DNA from: Foliamicus sp963666765
Lineage (GTDB): Bacteria > Pseudomonadota > Gammaproteobacteria > Steroidobacterales > Foliamicaceae
Length of the DNA stretch: 64,000 nt
Direction of reading: 5' to 3'
NCBI GenBank assembly: GCA_963666765.1
Contig: OY762933.1
Coordinates: forward strand, 992,001 to 1,056,000
Shown: one piece after another, positions 1-7,885 of the stretch
Layout of the letters: every line of letters starts with the position of its first letter
Position numbering within the stretch: position 1 is the first letter of the stretch
Made by a program: the position numbers and the translations under genes
Notes under the pieces: model-generated
Databases searched by the model: none
Told to the model about the DNA's origin: nothing
What the model saw: only the letters and a program-made list of their open reading frames with translations

Positions 1-2
1 TC

Positions 3-65
3 AGGCAGCAGGAGTGGGAGGTCCCAGCGGCGGATATCGCTTGTAAGCTCGTGATTGCCTTATGA
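3..65 (+). CDS. C-terminal tail of an upstream gene (partial)
   Basis: An open frame enters the window and ends in TGA at 63-65, which overlaps the ATG of the next gene (62-64) as ATGA. The last residues read RQQEWEVPAADIACKLVIAL. The next two gene junctions in this operon have the same ATGA overlap, which is the main reason to believe this frame. Only 20 residues are visible, so no function can be assigned. Confidence 0.35.
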   Translation, partial: RQQEWEVPAADIACKLVIAL

Positions 66-1309
66 CAATCAGAAAAGTAGCCGCTATTGTGGCCTGCGTC
101 GTGTTGATGGGCGCTCAGTCCGCCCTGGTTCACGCTCAATCCACCGACGATGTTCTTGTTCGGCGGTTCAACACGCAGGGGCAGACCAGCGGGCCCGACG
201 GCTACAAGTGGTACGACCCGACCGAAGCCATTGCCGGCGCGCACGACGGTTTCTTCGAGGTCGTTCCGCCGGAGGTCCGCACCGTCCCGGAAAACGCGCT
301 GGCCGACGCCCGCGCCTACGCCCGGCGCAACCGCTCCGAGAGTCTGCTCGTCTGGCATCGCGGAGCGCTGCAGTCGGCCGATTACTGGATGAGTCTGGGG
401 CCGTCCGACGTGGTCAATTCCCGCAGCATGCACAAGATGACCGGCGGCCTGCTCATCGCCCGCGCCATTGCCGACGGCCACATCGATTCGCTGGATGACT
501 CCGTTGCCCGATACATTCCGCGTTGGCGGGGCACGGACAAGGAACCCATGACCATCCGCAACGTGTTGCACATGTCCAGCGGACTGCGCTGGTTCGGCAT
601 TCGAGACGAACCGATTACCGGGCTCAGCTCCCGGCGCTATCTCAGCCCGTACTGGGACGAGGTCCTGCTCGAAGAGATTCTCATGTCGTTCACGCCGGGA
701 GCGGAATACGACTACAGCGATATCACCGCCGACGTCATGCCCCACATCATTCAGGGCGCCACCGGCAAGCGCTACACGGAGTATTTCTCCGAAGCGCTGC
801 TCCAACCCCTGGGCGCGCGCGGCGGATTCATCTGGGTCAACCGGGAAGGCGGAATGCCCCATGGCGGCTGCTGCCTGATGCTGCCGCCGGAAACGTGGCT
901 GCGTTTCGGCCTGTTGGTCATGAACGGCGGTTCCTGGGACGGCAGGCAACTGCTCCCCGACTACTGGATGACGGAAATGCTCACACCGTCGCCCAATAAT
1001 GAACAATTCGGCCTGATGATCTGGCTCGGCAAACCGTATGCGGAACGCCGCCTTTACCACCGCCCGGACTCGTGGCTCAACGACGTGCCCAGGCCCGGCG
1101 TCTATCACTCGGAGCCGTTCCTCGCCGATGACCTGTTTCTGTTCGACGGATCCGAAGGCCGGTCGGTCGTGATCGTGCCGTCCGAGGAGTTGGTCATTGT
1201 CCGTACCGGCTTCCGGCCGCTCCCCGAGCAGCCGGAGTGGGACAATGCCTTTGTGCCCAACACGATCATCCGCGGGATCAGGCGCGCCGAGGGCGACAGC
1301 GCCCCATGA
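62..1309 (+). CDS. Exported serine hydrolase, class C beta-lactamase fold
   Basis: A 415-residue protein of the beta-lactamase/transpeptidase-like serine hydrolase family (esterase or peptidase relatives of AmpC and EstB). Residues 1-26 form a typical Sec signal peptide ending VHAQS. The catalytic SxxK is SMHK at residues 122-125, followed by the usual block VARYIPRWRGTDKEPMTIRN and a Tyr-containing YDYSD motif in the place of YxN. The substrate cannot be inferred; most proteins in this family are not antibiotic resistance enzymes. The start ATG overlaps the stop of the preceding frame and the stop overlaps the next ATG, so it is translationally coupled in an operon. The next gene is a clear paralogue, pointing to tandem duplication. 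Confidence 0.85.
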   Translation: MTIRKVAAIVACVVLMGAQSALVHAQSTDDVLVRRFNTQGQTSGPDGYKWYDPTEAIAGAHDGFFEVVPPEVRTVPENALADARAYARRNRSESLLVWHRGALQSADYWMSLGPSDVVNSRSMHKMTGGLLIARAIADGHIDSLDDSVARYIPRWRGTDKEPMTIRNVLHMSSGLRWFGIRDEPITGLSSRRYLSPYWDEVLLEEILMSFTPGAEYDYSDITADVMPHIIQGATGKRYTEYFSEALLQPLGARGGFIWVNREGGMPHGGCCLMLPPETWLRFGLLVMNGGSWDGRQLLPDYWMTEMLTPSPNNEQFGLMIWLGKPYAERRLYHRPDSWLNDVPRPGVYHSEPFLADDLFLFDGSEGRSVVIVPSEELVIVRTGFRPLPEQPEWDNAFVPNTIIRGIRRAEGDSAP

Positions 1310-2496
1310 CCCGACGGATCATCGCCGCCGTTCTCCTCATCATCATGGCGGCCGTGGTTGCGTTCGACTGGACCTTCTGGTCGCGCTTCATCACTATTCG
1401 CGATCAAACAGCCATCACTCTTCCCGGCTGGATCAGTCCAACGGCCACGGTCGAGGGGGACTTCCGCGAAGCGCTGGTGACCGTTGACCCGGCCGACCGG
1501 GTCTTGTCCTCAAGCGCGATTGCCGAACTGGTGGACTACGCGGAGCGGGTGGAGTCGTTTTCTCTCATCGTCCATCAGGGCGAAGCGATTCAGTTCGAAA
1601 ACTATTGGCGGGAGTTCGGCCCCGATGACGTGACCGAAACCTATTCGATGGCGAAGTCGTTGCTGGGCCTGACGTTCGGCTTCGCGGTGGAAGACGGGTT
1701 CGTCGGGTCCATCGACGATCCCGTGACTGCCTATGTTCCCGAGTGGGAAGGCACGGACAAGGAACGCCTGACCATTCGCCACGTGCTGCAAATGGCCAGC
1801 GGCCTGGAACATTTCCGCTTCAATTTCAGTTTCCTGCAAAACCCCTATCACAAGGCCATACGGCTGTTTATCGGTTCCGGCATGGAGAATGCCCTTCTCC
1901 GGTTCAATCTCACGGCAGCGCCGGGAACGGAATTCACCTACAACAGCGCCAACACCCAGTTGCTCATGCTGATTCTCCAGCGGGCGACGGGCCGCGCCTA
2001 TACCGACTACGTTTCGGAAAAACTCTGGCGGCCGTTGGGCGCCAAACCGGCCACGCTGTGGATGGACCGCGACGGCGGCATGCCCAAGGCCTACGCGTTT
2101 TTCCAGGCCCGCCCGCGGGACTGGCTGCGTATCGGCCTGGCCATCAGGAATGAAGGCGTCGTCGACGGGCGACAGGTCATTCCGGCACAGTGGCTTGCCC
2201 TCATGACCACGCCGTCGCCCACCAATCCCAAGTACGGCCTGCAGACATGGATCGGGTCGCCGCACGTGACCGAACGGTTCTACAACCGCAACACACCGTT
2301 CGGCATCAAACAGGAGGAGCCGTTTCTGGTAGATGACGTGGTGTTTTTCGACGGCGGCGGCGGGCAACGGGTCTACGTTATTCCGTCCGCCGATCTGGTG
2401 ATCGTTCGAACCGGCATGCCCTCACCCCACTGGGATGATGGCGTGATTCCCAATATCATCCTTCGCGATCTCGGCTACGGACAAGGCCAGTCATGA
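1306..2496 (+). CDS. Membrane-anchored or exported serine hydrolase, beta-lactamase fold (paralogue)
   Basis: Second beta-lactamase-fold serine hydrolase, 396 residues from the ATG at 1306, which overlaps the previous stop (ATGA). An upstream in-frame start is less likely because this ATG gives an N-terminal hydrophobic segment (MTRRIIAAVLLIIMAAVVAF), either a signal anchor or an uncleaved signal peptide. The SxxK motif is SMAK at residues 114-117, and YNSAN lies in the second active-site motif position. It shares the block YVPEWEGTDKERLTIRHVLQ with the gene before it, supporting local duplication. The FAD monooxygenase that follows again overlaps by ATGA, so the three probably act in one pathway, perhaps hydrolysis of an ester or lactone followed by hydroxylation; that pathway is inference. 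Confidence 0.85.
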   Translation: MTRRIIAAVLLIIMAAVVAFDWTFWSRFITIRDQTAITLPGWISPTATVEGDFREALVTVDPADRVLSSSAIAELVDYAERVESFSLIVHQGEAIQFENYWREFGPDDVTETYSMAKSLLGLTFGFAVEDGFVGSIDDPVTAYVPEWEGTDKERLTIRHVLQMASGLEHFRFNFSFLQNPYHKAIRLFIGSGMENALLRFNLTAAPGTEFTYNSANTQLLMLILQRATGRAYTDYVSEKLWRPLGAKPATLWMDRDGGMPKAYAFFQARPRDWLRIGLAIRNEGVVDGRQVIPAQWLALMTTPSPTNPKYGLQTWIGSPHVTERFYNRNTPFGIKQEEPFLVDDVVFFDGGGGQRVYVIPSADLVIVRTGMPSPHWDDGVIPNIILRDLGYGQGQS

Positions 2497-3686
2497 AAGT
2501 ATCGAAACGGCGAGCCGCCCCGGGTCCGGACATCGGAATCGTCGGCGCGGGCCTGGGCGGCATGACCGCCGCCGTTGCGCTTCAGCAGCGCGGTTTCAGC
2601 GTCACCGTTTATGAACAGGCGCCGGCCCTGGGGGAAGTAGGCGCGGGCATTACCGTGGGGCCCAACATAAACAAGGTCCTCGATGGTCTGGGCCTGGAAG
2701 ACGCGGCGGAATCCTTTGCCGGCGCATCCACGACGTTCGGCACGCTTCACTACAAGACCGGCGCGCGAATCCTGTTTACGGAGCGGACTCCGGAGGAGGC
2801 GCTCGAGACCCGGGGCGCGCTGACGCGGCATATGCACCGGGCGGATCTGCACAAGATCCTGGAAGACGCGCTCGACAAGGAGGGCGATACCCTTCGCCTC
2901 GGACACAGGCTCACCGACATCGAGCAGGACGACAGCGGCGTGACCCTAAGGTTCGCCAACGGCGCGACGGACCGGCGCGAGATCGTCGTTGCCTGTGACG
3001 GTCTCAAGTCCGTGGTGCGCGACAAGCTGTTTCCCACGGAACCACCCCGCTACACCGGCTTCATGGCATGGCGTGGCCTGGTCGATGCCGCCGATGTGCC
3101 GGAAGTCCCCCATGTGCCCCACTTTGCCTCCTATCCGGCCGAAGGCAGGATGTTCTCCCGTTATCCCGTGCGCCGGGGCGCCCTGATCAACTGGGTGGCC
3201 AACGCCTACCGGCCTGACGATATCGGCGAGGAAAGCTGGTACGCGCAGACGGACATCGACGAGGTTCTCGAAGAGTTCGGGGACTGGCATGAAGACGTCG
3301 TGCGCATTCTCAAGGCGTCACCCGGCGGGAGGTGTCTGCGCTGGGCGCTCTCAAGCCGCCAGCCGCTCAACGGCTGGATTGCCGGACGGGTCACCCTGCT
3401 GGGCGATGCCGCCCATCCCATGACGCCCTTCTACGGCATGGGCGCGGGCCTGGCGTTTGAAGACGCCGCGGTCCTCGCCCGCTGTTTTGAAACCGAGCAA
3501 GGGGACTGGCGGGCGGCCTTCCTGCGCTACGAGCGGGCACGCCTCGCCCGGGCCAACAGGTTCCACGTGCAATCGCTTGAGCGCGGCAGGATCTACATGA
3601 GCGCGGACCCGACGGACCGGGCGAAGGAGCCCACCGCCGGCATGGAAGCGGAGTTCGGCTACAACGCCATGACGGCGGAGATTTGA
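2493..3686 (+). CDS. FAD-dependent aromatic monooxygenase, salicylate hydroxylase-like
   Basis: A 397-residue group A flavoprotein monooxygenase. The N-terminal Rossmann fingerprint GIVGAGLGGMTAAVALQQ binds the FAD ADP moiety. The conserved GD motif region reads RVTLLGDAAHPMTPFYGMG near residue 300 and contacts the FAD ribityl chain. Family members use NAD(P)H and O2 to hydroxylate or decarboxylate aromatic acids in the cytoplasm (salicylate and 6-hydroxynicotinate 3-monooxygenase types). Its ATG overlaps the previous stop. Its last codons (encoding EAEFGYNAM) lie in the first copy of a 28-bp direct repeat whose second copy ends the next gene, so its original C-terminus or downstream neighbour may have been disturbed. 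Confidence 0.88.
   Translation: MKVSKRRAAPGPDIGIVGAGLGGMTAAVALQQRGFSVTVYEQAPALGEVGAGITVGPNINKVLDGLGLEDAAESFAGASTTFGTLHYKTGARILFTERTPEEALETRGALTRHMHRADLHKILEDALDKEGDTLRLGHRLTDIEQDDSGVTLRFANGATDRREIVVACDGLKSVVRDKLFPTEPPRYTGFMAWRGLVDAADVPEVPHVPHFASYPAEGRMFSRYPVRRGALINWVANAYRPDDIGEESWYAQTDIDEVLEEFGDWHEDVVRILKASPGGRCLRWALSSRQPLNGWIAGRVTLLGDAAHPMTPFYGMGAGLAFEDAAVLARCFETEQGDWRAAFLRYERARLARANRFHVQSLERGRIYMSADPTDRAKEPTAGMEAEFGYNAMTAEI
3645..3672. repeat. 28-bp direct repeat, copy 1
   Basis: A 28-bp sequence beginning GAAGCGGAGTTCGG and ending CAACGCCATGA. It encodes the end of the monooxygenase (EAEFGYNAM). An identical copy lies at 5064-5091, so the two copies bracket the MFS transporter gene. Confidence 0.9.
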
Positions 3687-3756
3687 CGAACAAGAAGGGA
3701 TCCCCCATGAGCGACCTGCAGCGACCTCTCCGCTTGAAATTGTCGGTGCACCTTCC

Positions 3757-5091
3757 GTGACCTCCAGCGAAGCTGGTTACGCGCGCCTTGGCCCTCTCGT
3801 CCTGGAGAGGGACATCAGCAGGCGAAATGCGCTGACCATTTTGTTCGCGGGCTTCTGGACGATTGGCTTCGTGACGTTCCTGAACTTCATGAATCCGTAC
3901 GTTTTTGCTCTGCTGGGAATTCCTGAAGGAGAGCAAGGCTCGCTGGCCGGCCTGCTCGTGTCGTTGCAGGAAATCACGCAGATCGCGATCTGCGGCCTCA
4001 TAGGCGCCTGGTCCGACCGCGTAGGCCGCCGTCCAATCTATGTCGGTGCGATGGTCTTGCTTGCAGTGGGGTTTGTGGCTTACCCGTTGGCCTCAAGTGA
4101 AGCGCAGCTGGTTGGGCTTCGCATCGCTTATGCGATCGGGGCCACGGCCTGCACCGTGATGATGTCGACTTGCCAGGGTGAATACATCACCGACAAATGC
4201 CGCGGTCGCTGGATAGGAGTCGTGGCGATCGTCAACGCCCTGGGCGTAGTCGTAATGATCGCGGTTTTCTCAAAGCTTCCGGTGTTCTTCGGGCAGCTGG
4301 GGCTGAGCGATGTCAATGCGCTGCGCGCCAGTTTCTGGGTCTGCTCGACAGCGGCTCTGTTGCTGGCGATCGTTCTTCATTTCGGGCTGCAGGCCCCCAG
4401 TCCGGGAGCGACGACTTCAACGCCGAACATATTCCGGCAGACGGCGAAGGGCCTGACCCTGGTAAAACAAGACCCCTTGCTGGGCTTGAGTTACCTGACA
4501 GCCTTTGCTTCAAAAGGCGACCTGGTGATTGTCACGACCTTCCTGTCACTTTGGGTCACGCAGGAAGGCATTGGCGCCGGCATGTCGCCGGCCGAAGCCG
4601 TAGCGCGGGCGGGCATGGTTTTCGGTCTGGTTGCAGGCTGCGGTCTGTTCTGGCCTTTCGTCATCGGCACGATTCTTGATCGGGTCCCGCGCCTGGTCGG
4701 GATCGCAATTTCATTTGCAATCGCAAGCGTGGGTTACATCAGCGTGGCGCTGATCGACGATCCGCTTGGACCGATGATGTGGGTCGCGGCCGTCCTGGTC
4801 GGGATTGGCCAGGCCAGCGCCATCGTTAGCGCCGGCGTTCTGATCGGCCAGGTGGCGCCCGAGGGCTACAAGGGCACGGTTTTCGGGACCTATGGCGTCG
4901 CCGGTTCAGCCGGCATCGTGACCCTCACCTTTGTCGGCGGACTCTTGTTTGATGCCTATGGGGCCGGCAGCCCCTTTCTCCTGATGGGCGTCGTAAATGC
5001 GCTCGTGGTGGTTGCCATCTGGCTTCTGTTGCGCTGGCAAAGAGCAGCCGCGCCCCCTGCCTTGAAGCGGAGTTCGGCTACAACGCCATGA
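3757..5091 (+). CDS. MFS transporter, 12 TM
   Basis: A 444-residue major facilitator superfamily permease starting at GTG 3757. About twelve hydrophobic segments are visible, and the loop between TM2 and TM3 carries GAWSDRVGRRP, the family signature GxxxDRxGRR. The substrate is unknown; the position after the monooxygenase suggests uptake or efflux of the aromatic substrate. The last nine codons (KRSSATTP and stop) come from copy 2 of the 28-bp repeat, read in a different frame from copy 1 in the monooxygenase. The natural C-terminus was therefore probably replaced when this segment was inserted. The 70-bp gap before it holds a small start-like site (ATGAGCGACCTG at 3708), possibly the start of a displaced gene. 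Confidence 0.85.
   Translation: MTSSEAGYARLGPLVLERDISRRNALTILFAGFWTIGFVTFLNFMNPYVFALLGIPEGEQGSLAGLLVSLQEITQIAICGLIGAWSDRVGRRPIYVGAMVLLAVGFVAYPLASSEAQLVGLRIAYAIGATACTVMMSTCQGEYITDKCRGRWIGVVAIVNALGVVVMIAVFSKLPVFFGQLGLSDVNALRASFWVCSTAALLLAIVLHFGLQAPSPGATTSTPNIFRQTAKGLTLVKQDPLLGLSYLTAFASKGDLVIVTTFLSLWVTQEGIGAGMSPAEAVARAGMVFGLVAGCGLFWPFVIGTILDRVPRLVGIAISFAIASVGYISVALIDDPLGPMMWVAAVLVGIGQASAIVSAGVLIGQVAPEGYKGTVFGTYGVAGSAGIVTLTFVGGLLFDAYGAGSPFLLMGVVNALVVVAIWLLLRWQRAAAPPALKRSSATTP
5064..5091. repeat. 28-bp direct repeat, copy 2
   Basis: Identical to 3645-3672. It supplies the final codons and TGA stop of the MFS gene. Imperfect similarity continues past the repeat (GGCGGAGATT after copy 1, GGTGGGAATT after copy 2), so the duplicated piece may have been longer originally. 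Confidence 0.9.
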
Positions 5092-5101
5092 AGGTGGGAA
5101 T

Positions 5102-6025
5102 TCAGCGTTCCGGCGTTCGCATCTGCGGGTACTCCGTCCACGCATTCACCCGCCCTTCCCACGGCGCCTCGGAATCAAAGATGGTGGGATGGATGGTCTC
5201 GACCAATTTCCGGTCCGAGAGTGAAATCGCATCCCGATTCGGGAGCTTGACGCCGTTGGTGTTCCAGACGAGAAAACCGGGCGCCTGCCCCATAAGCAGC
5301 CAGGGCCACCAGATCATGGACTGATTGAGCGAATAGGTGGCTGACGCCCTGGCAAGGGACGGGTCGGCAAGTTCGCGCACCAGTCCGTTGCTGGTCGTCT
5401 TCTCCGAGTACAGGAGGTCCGGGCCGGAGTATTCGAGCGGCCAGATGTCCGGATCAAGCGGGTGCTTGAGGTATACGCCGGCGGAATACCGCGAGGTCCA
5501 GATCCGTTCGCCAGCTTGCGACCAATCCAGCGTGAACGGATTATCGGGGCCGTATCGCGAAACCCGCGAACCGTCGGCGCGCAGGAACTGCGGTCCCTGG
5601 TCCGTCCACAGGGACTGACCGCGGCCTTCGCGCTGATGAAAAGGACGCACCCTGCGGCCGTTGAGCGGATTGACGAGCGACTCGAGCGGTTCGGTTTCTC
5701 CCTGCCCGTGATAGACGGTGGCTTCCCAAATGCTGATTTGATGGCCTTCCGGCAGAACCTCCACCTGGCGGCGAATGACAGTGGTGCTGTCGACCAGCCG
5801 AACCGGGGCGCGGCCGGGAACCACGGCTTCCAGGGTGCCCTTGTACATGTGGAAGATGGTGTCGTCTTCGAGGCTGGCCAGGATCTTGATGAACGCACGG
5901 ACATGGGACTCCGGCGTCGGAAACTCCAGCTTCGGAAGCGGTGACGCAGCGTCTGCGGGAGTGGGAAGCAGGAAATCGGTTGCAGCCGCAACGGCGGTTG
6001 CAAGAGCGGCTCGGCGGGTCAGCAT
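5102..6025 (-). CDS. Exported DUF1838-like protein
   Basis: About 307 residues from the ATG at 6025, which has AGAGGA 12 bases upstream; an upstream in-frame ATG at 6079 is less likely because it lacks the signal. The N-terminus MLTRRAALATAVAAA is a Tat-like or Sec export signal. The body contains GPDLLYSEKTTSNG and NQSMIWWPWLLMG, which I recognise as the style of DUF1838 proteins found in environmental proteobacteria; that assignment is from memory. Function unknown. It follows the exported SDR with only 2 bases between the stop and this start, so the two are co-transcribed and both appear to act outside the cytoplasm. The gene is convergent with the MFS gene. Confidence 0.7.
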   Translation of the reverse strand: MLTRRAALATAVAAATDFLLPTPADAASPLPKLEFPTPESHVRAFIKILASLEDDTIFHMYKGTLEAVVPGRAPVRLVDSTTVIRRQVEVLPEGHQISIWEATVYHGQGETEPLESLVNPLNGRRVRPFHQREGRGQSLWTDQGPQFLRADGSRVSRYGPDNPFTLDWSQAGERIWTSRYSAGVYLKHPLDPDIWPLEYSGPDLLYSEKTTSNGLVRELADPSLARASATYSLNQSMIWWPWLLMGQAPGFLVWNTNGVKLPNRDAISLSDRKLVETIHPTIFDSEAPWEGRVNAWTEYPQMRTPER

Positions 6026-6027
6026 GG

Positions 6028-6873
6028 TTATGGGTTTCCTCTCAGTTGTGCTTCGGTTACTCGCGGCATCTCGCCGCAAGCCGGAACGTTTCCGGAGACG
6101 ACCGGGCCTTCGTTTGACCGCTTGCAGATCCAGTGATCGTACTGCGGCTTTATCGTGGGATCATCGATGATGAAGGTCTTGTTGAGGCAGCGCTCGGCGC
6201 CGATGCAGGCAACAATCTGCTCGTTCAGATCGACGCGCAGCACCCCGCCGAATTTGGTCAGGTCCGTCGTCATATAGGACGTGCCGCTGCGCTTGTCGGC
6301 ATCGGGATGAAAAGGGTTTGAGGGAATCAGCACGCCTACACGGATGATGGTGTAGGGCACGCCGGAGTCCCGGAGGATGTGTTCGGATTGGTTCATGTCC
6401 TGAGAAAGCTCATACAGCGGCGGGCTTAAAGGGCAGTCTTCCCTGGGATTGTCGCCGCAACCGCCGCCGATGCTGATGAACTGCCTGACGCCCATGCGCT
6501 TGGCCCAGGGGACGAAGTTCTCGTACATCTGCGTATAACTTTGCTCAGTGCCGGGCCAGACCTGCACGGTCTCAAACATCACGTCGAATTGCCGGCCTTC
6601 CAGGGCGGCGTCCACTTCGTCCGCCTCCATGGCGTCGCCGACCACGTAGTCGACGGGCACGCCTTCCAGCTTGGAACGGTCGGTGGTGGACCGGACAAAC
6701 GCCGTGACGTGATCGCCGCGCTCGATCAGCATCCTGGCGACCGCCGATCCCGCATGGCCGGCTCCGCCGATGATCAGCACGCGCTGCGACGCTGTGGCCG
6801 CGGTTGAGACGAGCAAGGCAAACGCTGCAGTAACGCAAAGCGTAAGAGTCAGCAGAGATCTCGGCATGGTCAC
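6028..6873 (-). CDS. NAD(P)-binding SDR/NmrA-like protein with a signal peptide
   Basis: 281 residues. After an N-terminal signal peptide (about residues 1-29, LLTLTLCVTAAFALLVSTAA) comes RVLIIGGAGHAGSAVARMLI, the GxxGxxG dinucleotide-binding motif of extended or atypical SDRs. The rest resembles NAD-dependent epimerase/NmrA-type proteins, but a clear catalytic YxxxK is not obvious. An exported SDR is unusual because NAD(P)H is cytoplasmic; the signal could be real, a membrane anchor, or a wrong start. If the start were internal, the Rossmann motif would sit at the N-terminus as usual. Co-transcribed with the DUF1838-like gene. Confidence 0.75.
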   Translation of the reverse strand: MTMPRSLLTLTLCVTAAFALLVSTAATASQRVLIIGGAGHAGSAVARMLIERGDHVTAFVRSTTDRSKLEGVPVDYVVGDAMEADEVDAALEGRQFDVMFETVQVWPGTEQSYTQMYENFVPWAKRMGVRQFISIGGGCGDNPREDCPLSPPLYELSQDMNQSEHILRDSGVPYTIIRVGVLIPSNPFHPDADKRSGTSYMTTDLTKFGGVLRVDLNEQIVACIGAERCLNKTFIIDDPTIKPQYDHWICKRSNEGPVVSGNVPACGEMPRVTEAQLRGNP

Positions 6874-6964
6874 CCTCCCCTTTGCAATATGCTGCTACCC
6901 CGCGATCAGAATAGCTAATCGTGGTTCCGGCTTGAGTTTGCCGATCCGCGCAAGGTTCTTGAGT

Positions 6965-7591
6965 TCATCCCCCGGCAAATTCGCCTCCGATGAGCACAAT
7001 GTGTTCGCCCTCGATCACGCGGGTCAGGAATGGGTTGCCGGCGGCTCGCCTGCTGTCGAACTCCGTGGTGGTGTAGAGCGTTGGGCTGATCCTGCGAGCA
7101 AGGATTGCCTCGACGGGGACAAGCACCGCGTAGAGCGCCTCCAAGGTCAGATCGTCGGCTACGACCAGAAGATCGATGTCACTACTTGCGGTGTCGGCGC
7201 CTTTCGCCACGGAGCCGTAAATCAGAGCAAGAGCAATTTCCTCAGCGAGCGGCGCGAGAGCCTGCTGGACAGGCTCCACCATGGCGACGGATTTGCGCAC
7301 CATCGCGCAAAGCTCATCGAAGACGGGGCATTCGGGGTTCGCCTGGAAGTGCTTCTGCCTGCCGATGTGCTTCACGGTAACCAGGCCGCTTGACGCCAGC
7401 CGCTTGAGTTCACGCTGCACGGCGCCCGAGCCGGAACCCGTGAGCCGGATCAGTTCGCTGGAGAAGAAGCTGCGCGCCGGCTGTCCAAACAGCAGCGCCA
7501 GAACACGCTGCTGTGTGGTGGTGAAGAGCGCGTCGGCAAGACTAATCGGCGCGTCAGAGCGACGCACCGTCTTGCCGCCAGCCGGGAGCAT
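6965..7591 (-). CDS. HTH plus MNT-type nucleotidyltransferase domain protein
   Basis: About 208 residues with two modules. The N-terminal half is a winged-helix region (TTTQQRVLALLFGQPARSFF, then LIRLTGSGSGAVQRELKRLA). The C-terminal half is a minimal nucleotidyltransferase: LIYGSVAKGADTASSDIDLL carries GSxxxG and the metal-binding DxD (SDIDL). Such proteins act as MNT antitoxins that AMPylate HEPN toxins, or as self-standing regulators. I prefer ATG 7591 because an earlier in-frame ATG (7639) would place a 40-bp palindrome inside the coding region. That palindrome is better explained as an operator bound by this HTH. No HEPN partner is adjacent; a 50-codon frame lies upstream. Confidence 0.75.
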   Translation of the reverse strand: MLPAGGKTVRRSDAPISLADALFTTTQQRVLALLFGQPARSFFSSELIRLTGSGSGAVQRELKRLASSGLVTVKHIGRQKHFQANPECPVFDELCAMVRKSVAMVEPVQQALAPLAEEIALALIYGSVAKGADTASSDIDLLVVADDLTLEALYAVLVPVEAILARRISPTLYTTTEFDSRRAAGNPFLTRVIEGEHIVLIGGEFAGG

Positions 7592-7600
7592 TGAAGCCGT

Positions 7601-7640
7601 CGTGCCCATTTCGGGCATATTATTGCCCAAAATGGGCACG
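7601..7640. promoter_or_regulatory. 40-bp palindrome, probable autoregulatory operator
   Basis: Arms of 17 bases (7601-7617 and 7624-7640) pair with one mismatch around the spacer TATTAT. The arms begin CGTGCCCATTT. The site lies just upstream of the HTH-nucleotidyltransferase start at 7591. Its size and symmetry fit a dimeric HTH operator. The role is inference; the palindrome is seen directly. Confidence 0.7.
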
Positions 7641-7675
7641 ACGCAAGCCCGAGCTATCTCTGCCCGCTATTGAGC

Positions 7676-7828
7676 CTAGGCGCGCCGGTCAGCGTTGAAG
7701 CCCGCGGACCGGCCCAGCTTGAGAGCCAGGTCCACAATGGAGTCGGCCCTGGTGATCCAGCCTTTTTCCGCTTCCCTGCTTTTGTCTTCGCTCCAGTCGT
7801 ACTTCTCCACCGCCATATTCCAGGTCAT
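7676..7828 (-). CDS. Small hypothetical ORF (50 aa) upstream of the nucleotidyltransferase
   Basis: A 50-codon frame (ATG 7828, alternative ATG 7816, stop TAG) encoding MTWNMAVEKYDWSEDKSREA and ending GRSAGFNADRRA. The composition is protein-like: acidic and basic residues alternate and there is an amphipathic helix around ADSIVDLALKLG. It lies between the symporter gene and the nucleotidyltransferase gene on the same strand. A neighbouring frame upstream (MEADFLQVADDLEYGGGE) also looks protein-like, so this may be the surviving end of a frameshifted gene. No family recognised. Confidence 0.3.
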   Translation of the reverse strand: MTWNMAVEKYDWSEDKSREAEKGWITRADSIVDLALKLGRSAGFNADRRA

Positions 7829-7885
7829 CCGCAACCTGCAAGAAATCCGCCTCCATTGGCAATCGCAGCTCTGAAGTCCCGCGCG

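Noticed and set aside
62..2496. Antibiotic-resistance beta-lactamases
   Set aside because: Both have SxxK, but the family is dominated by esterases and peptidases, and the catabolic operon context argues against resistance.
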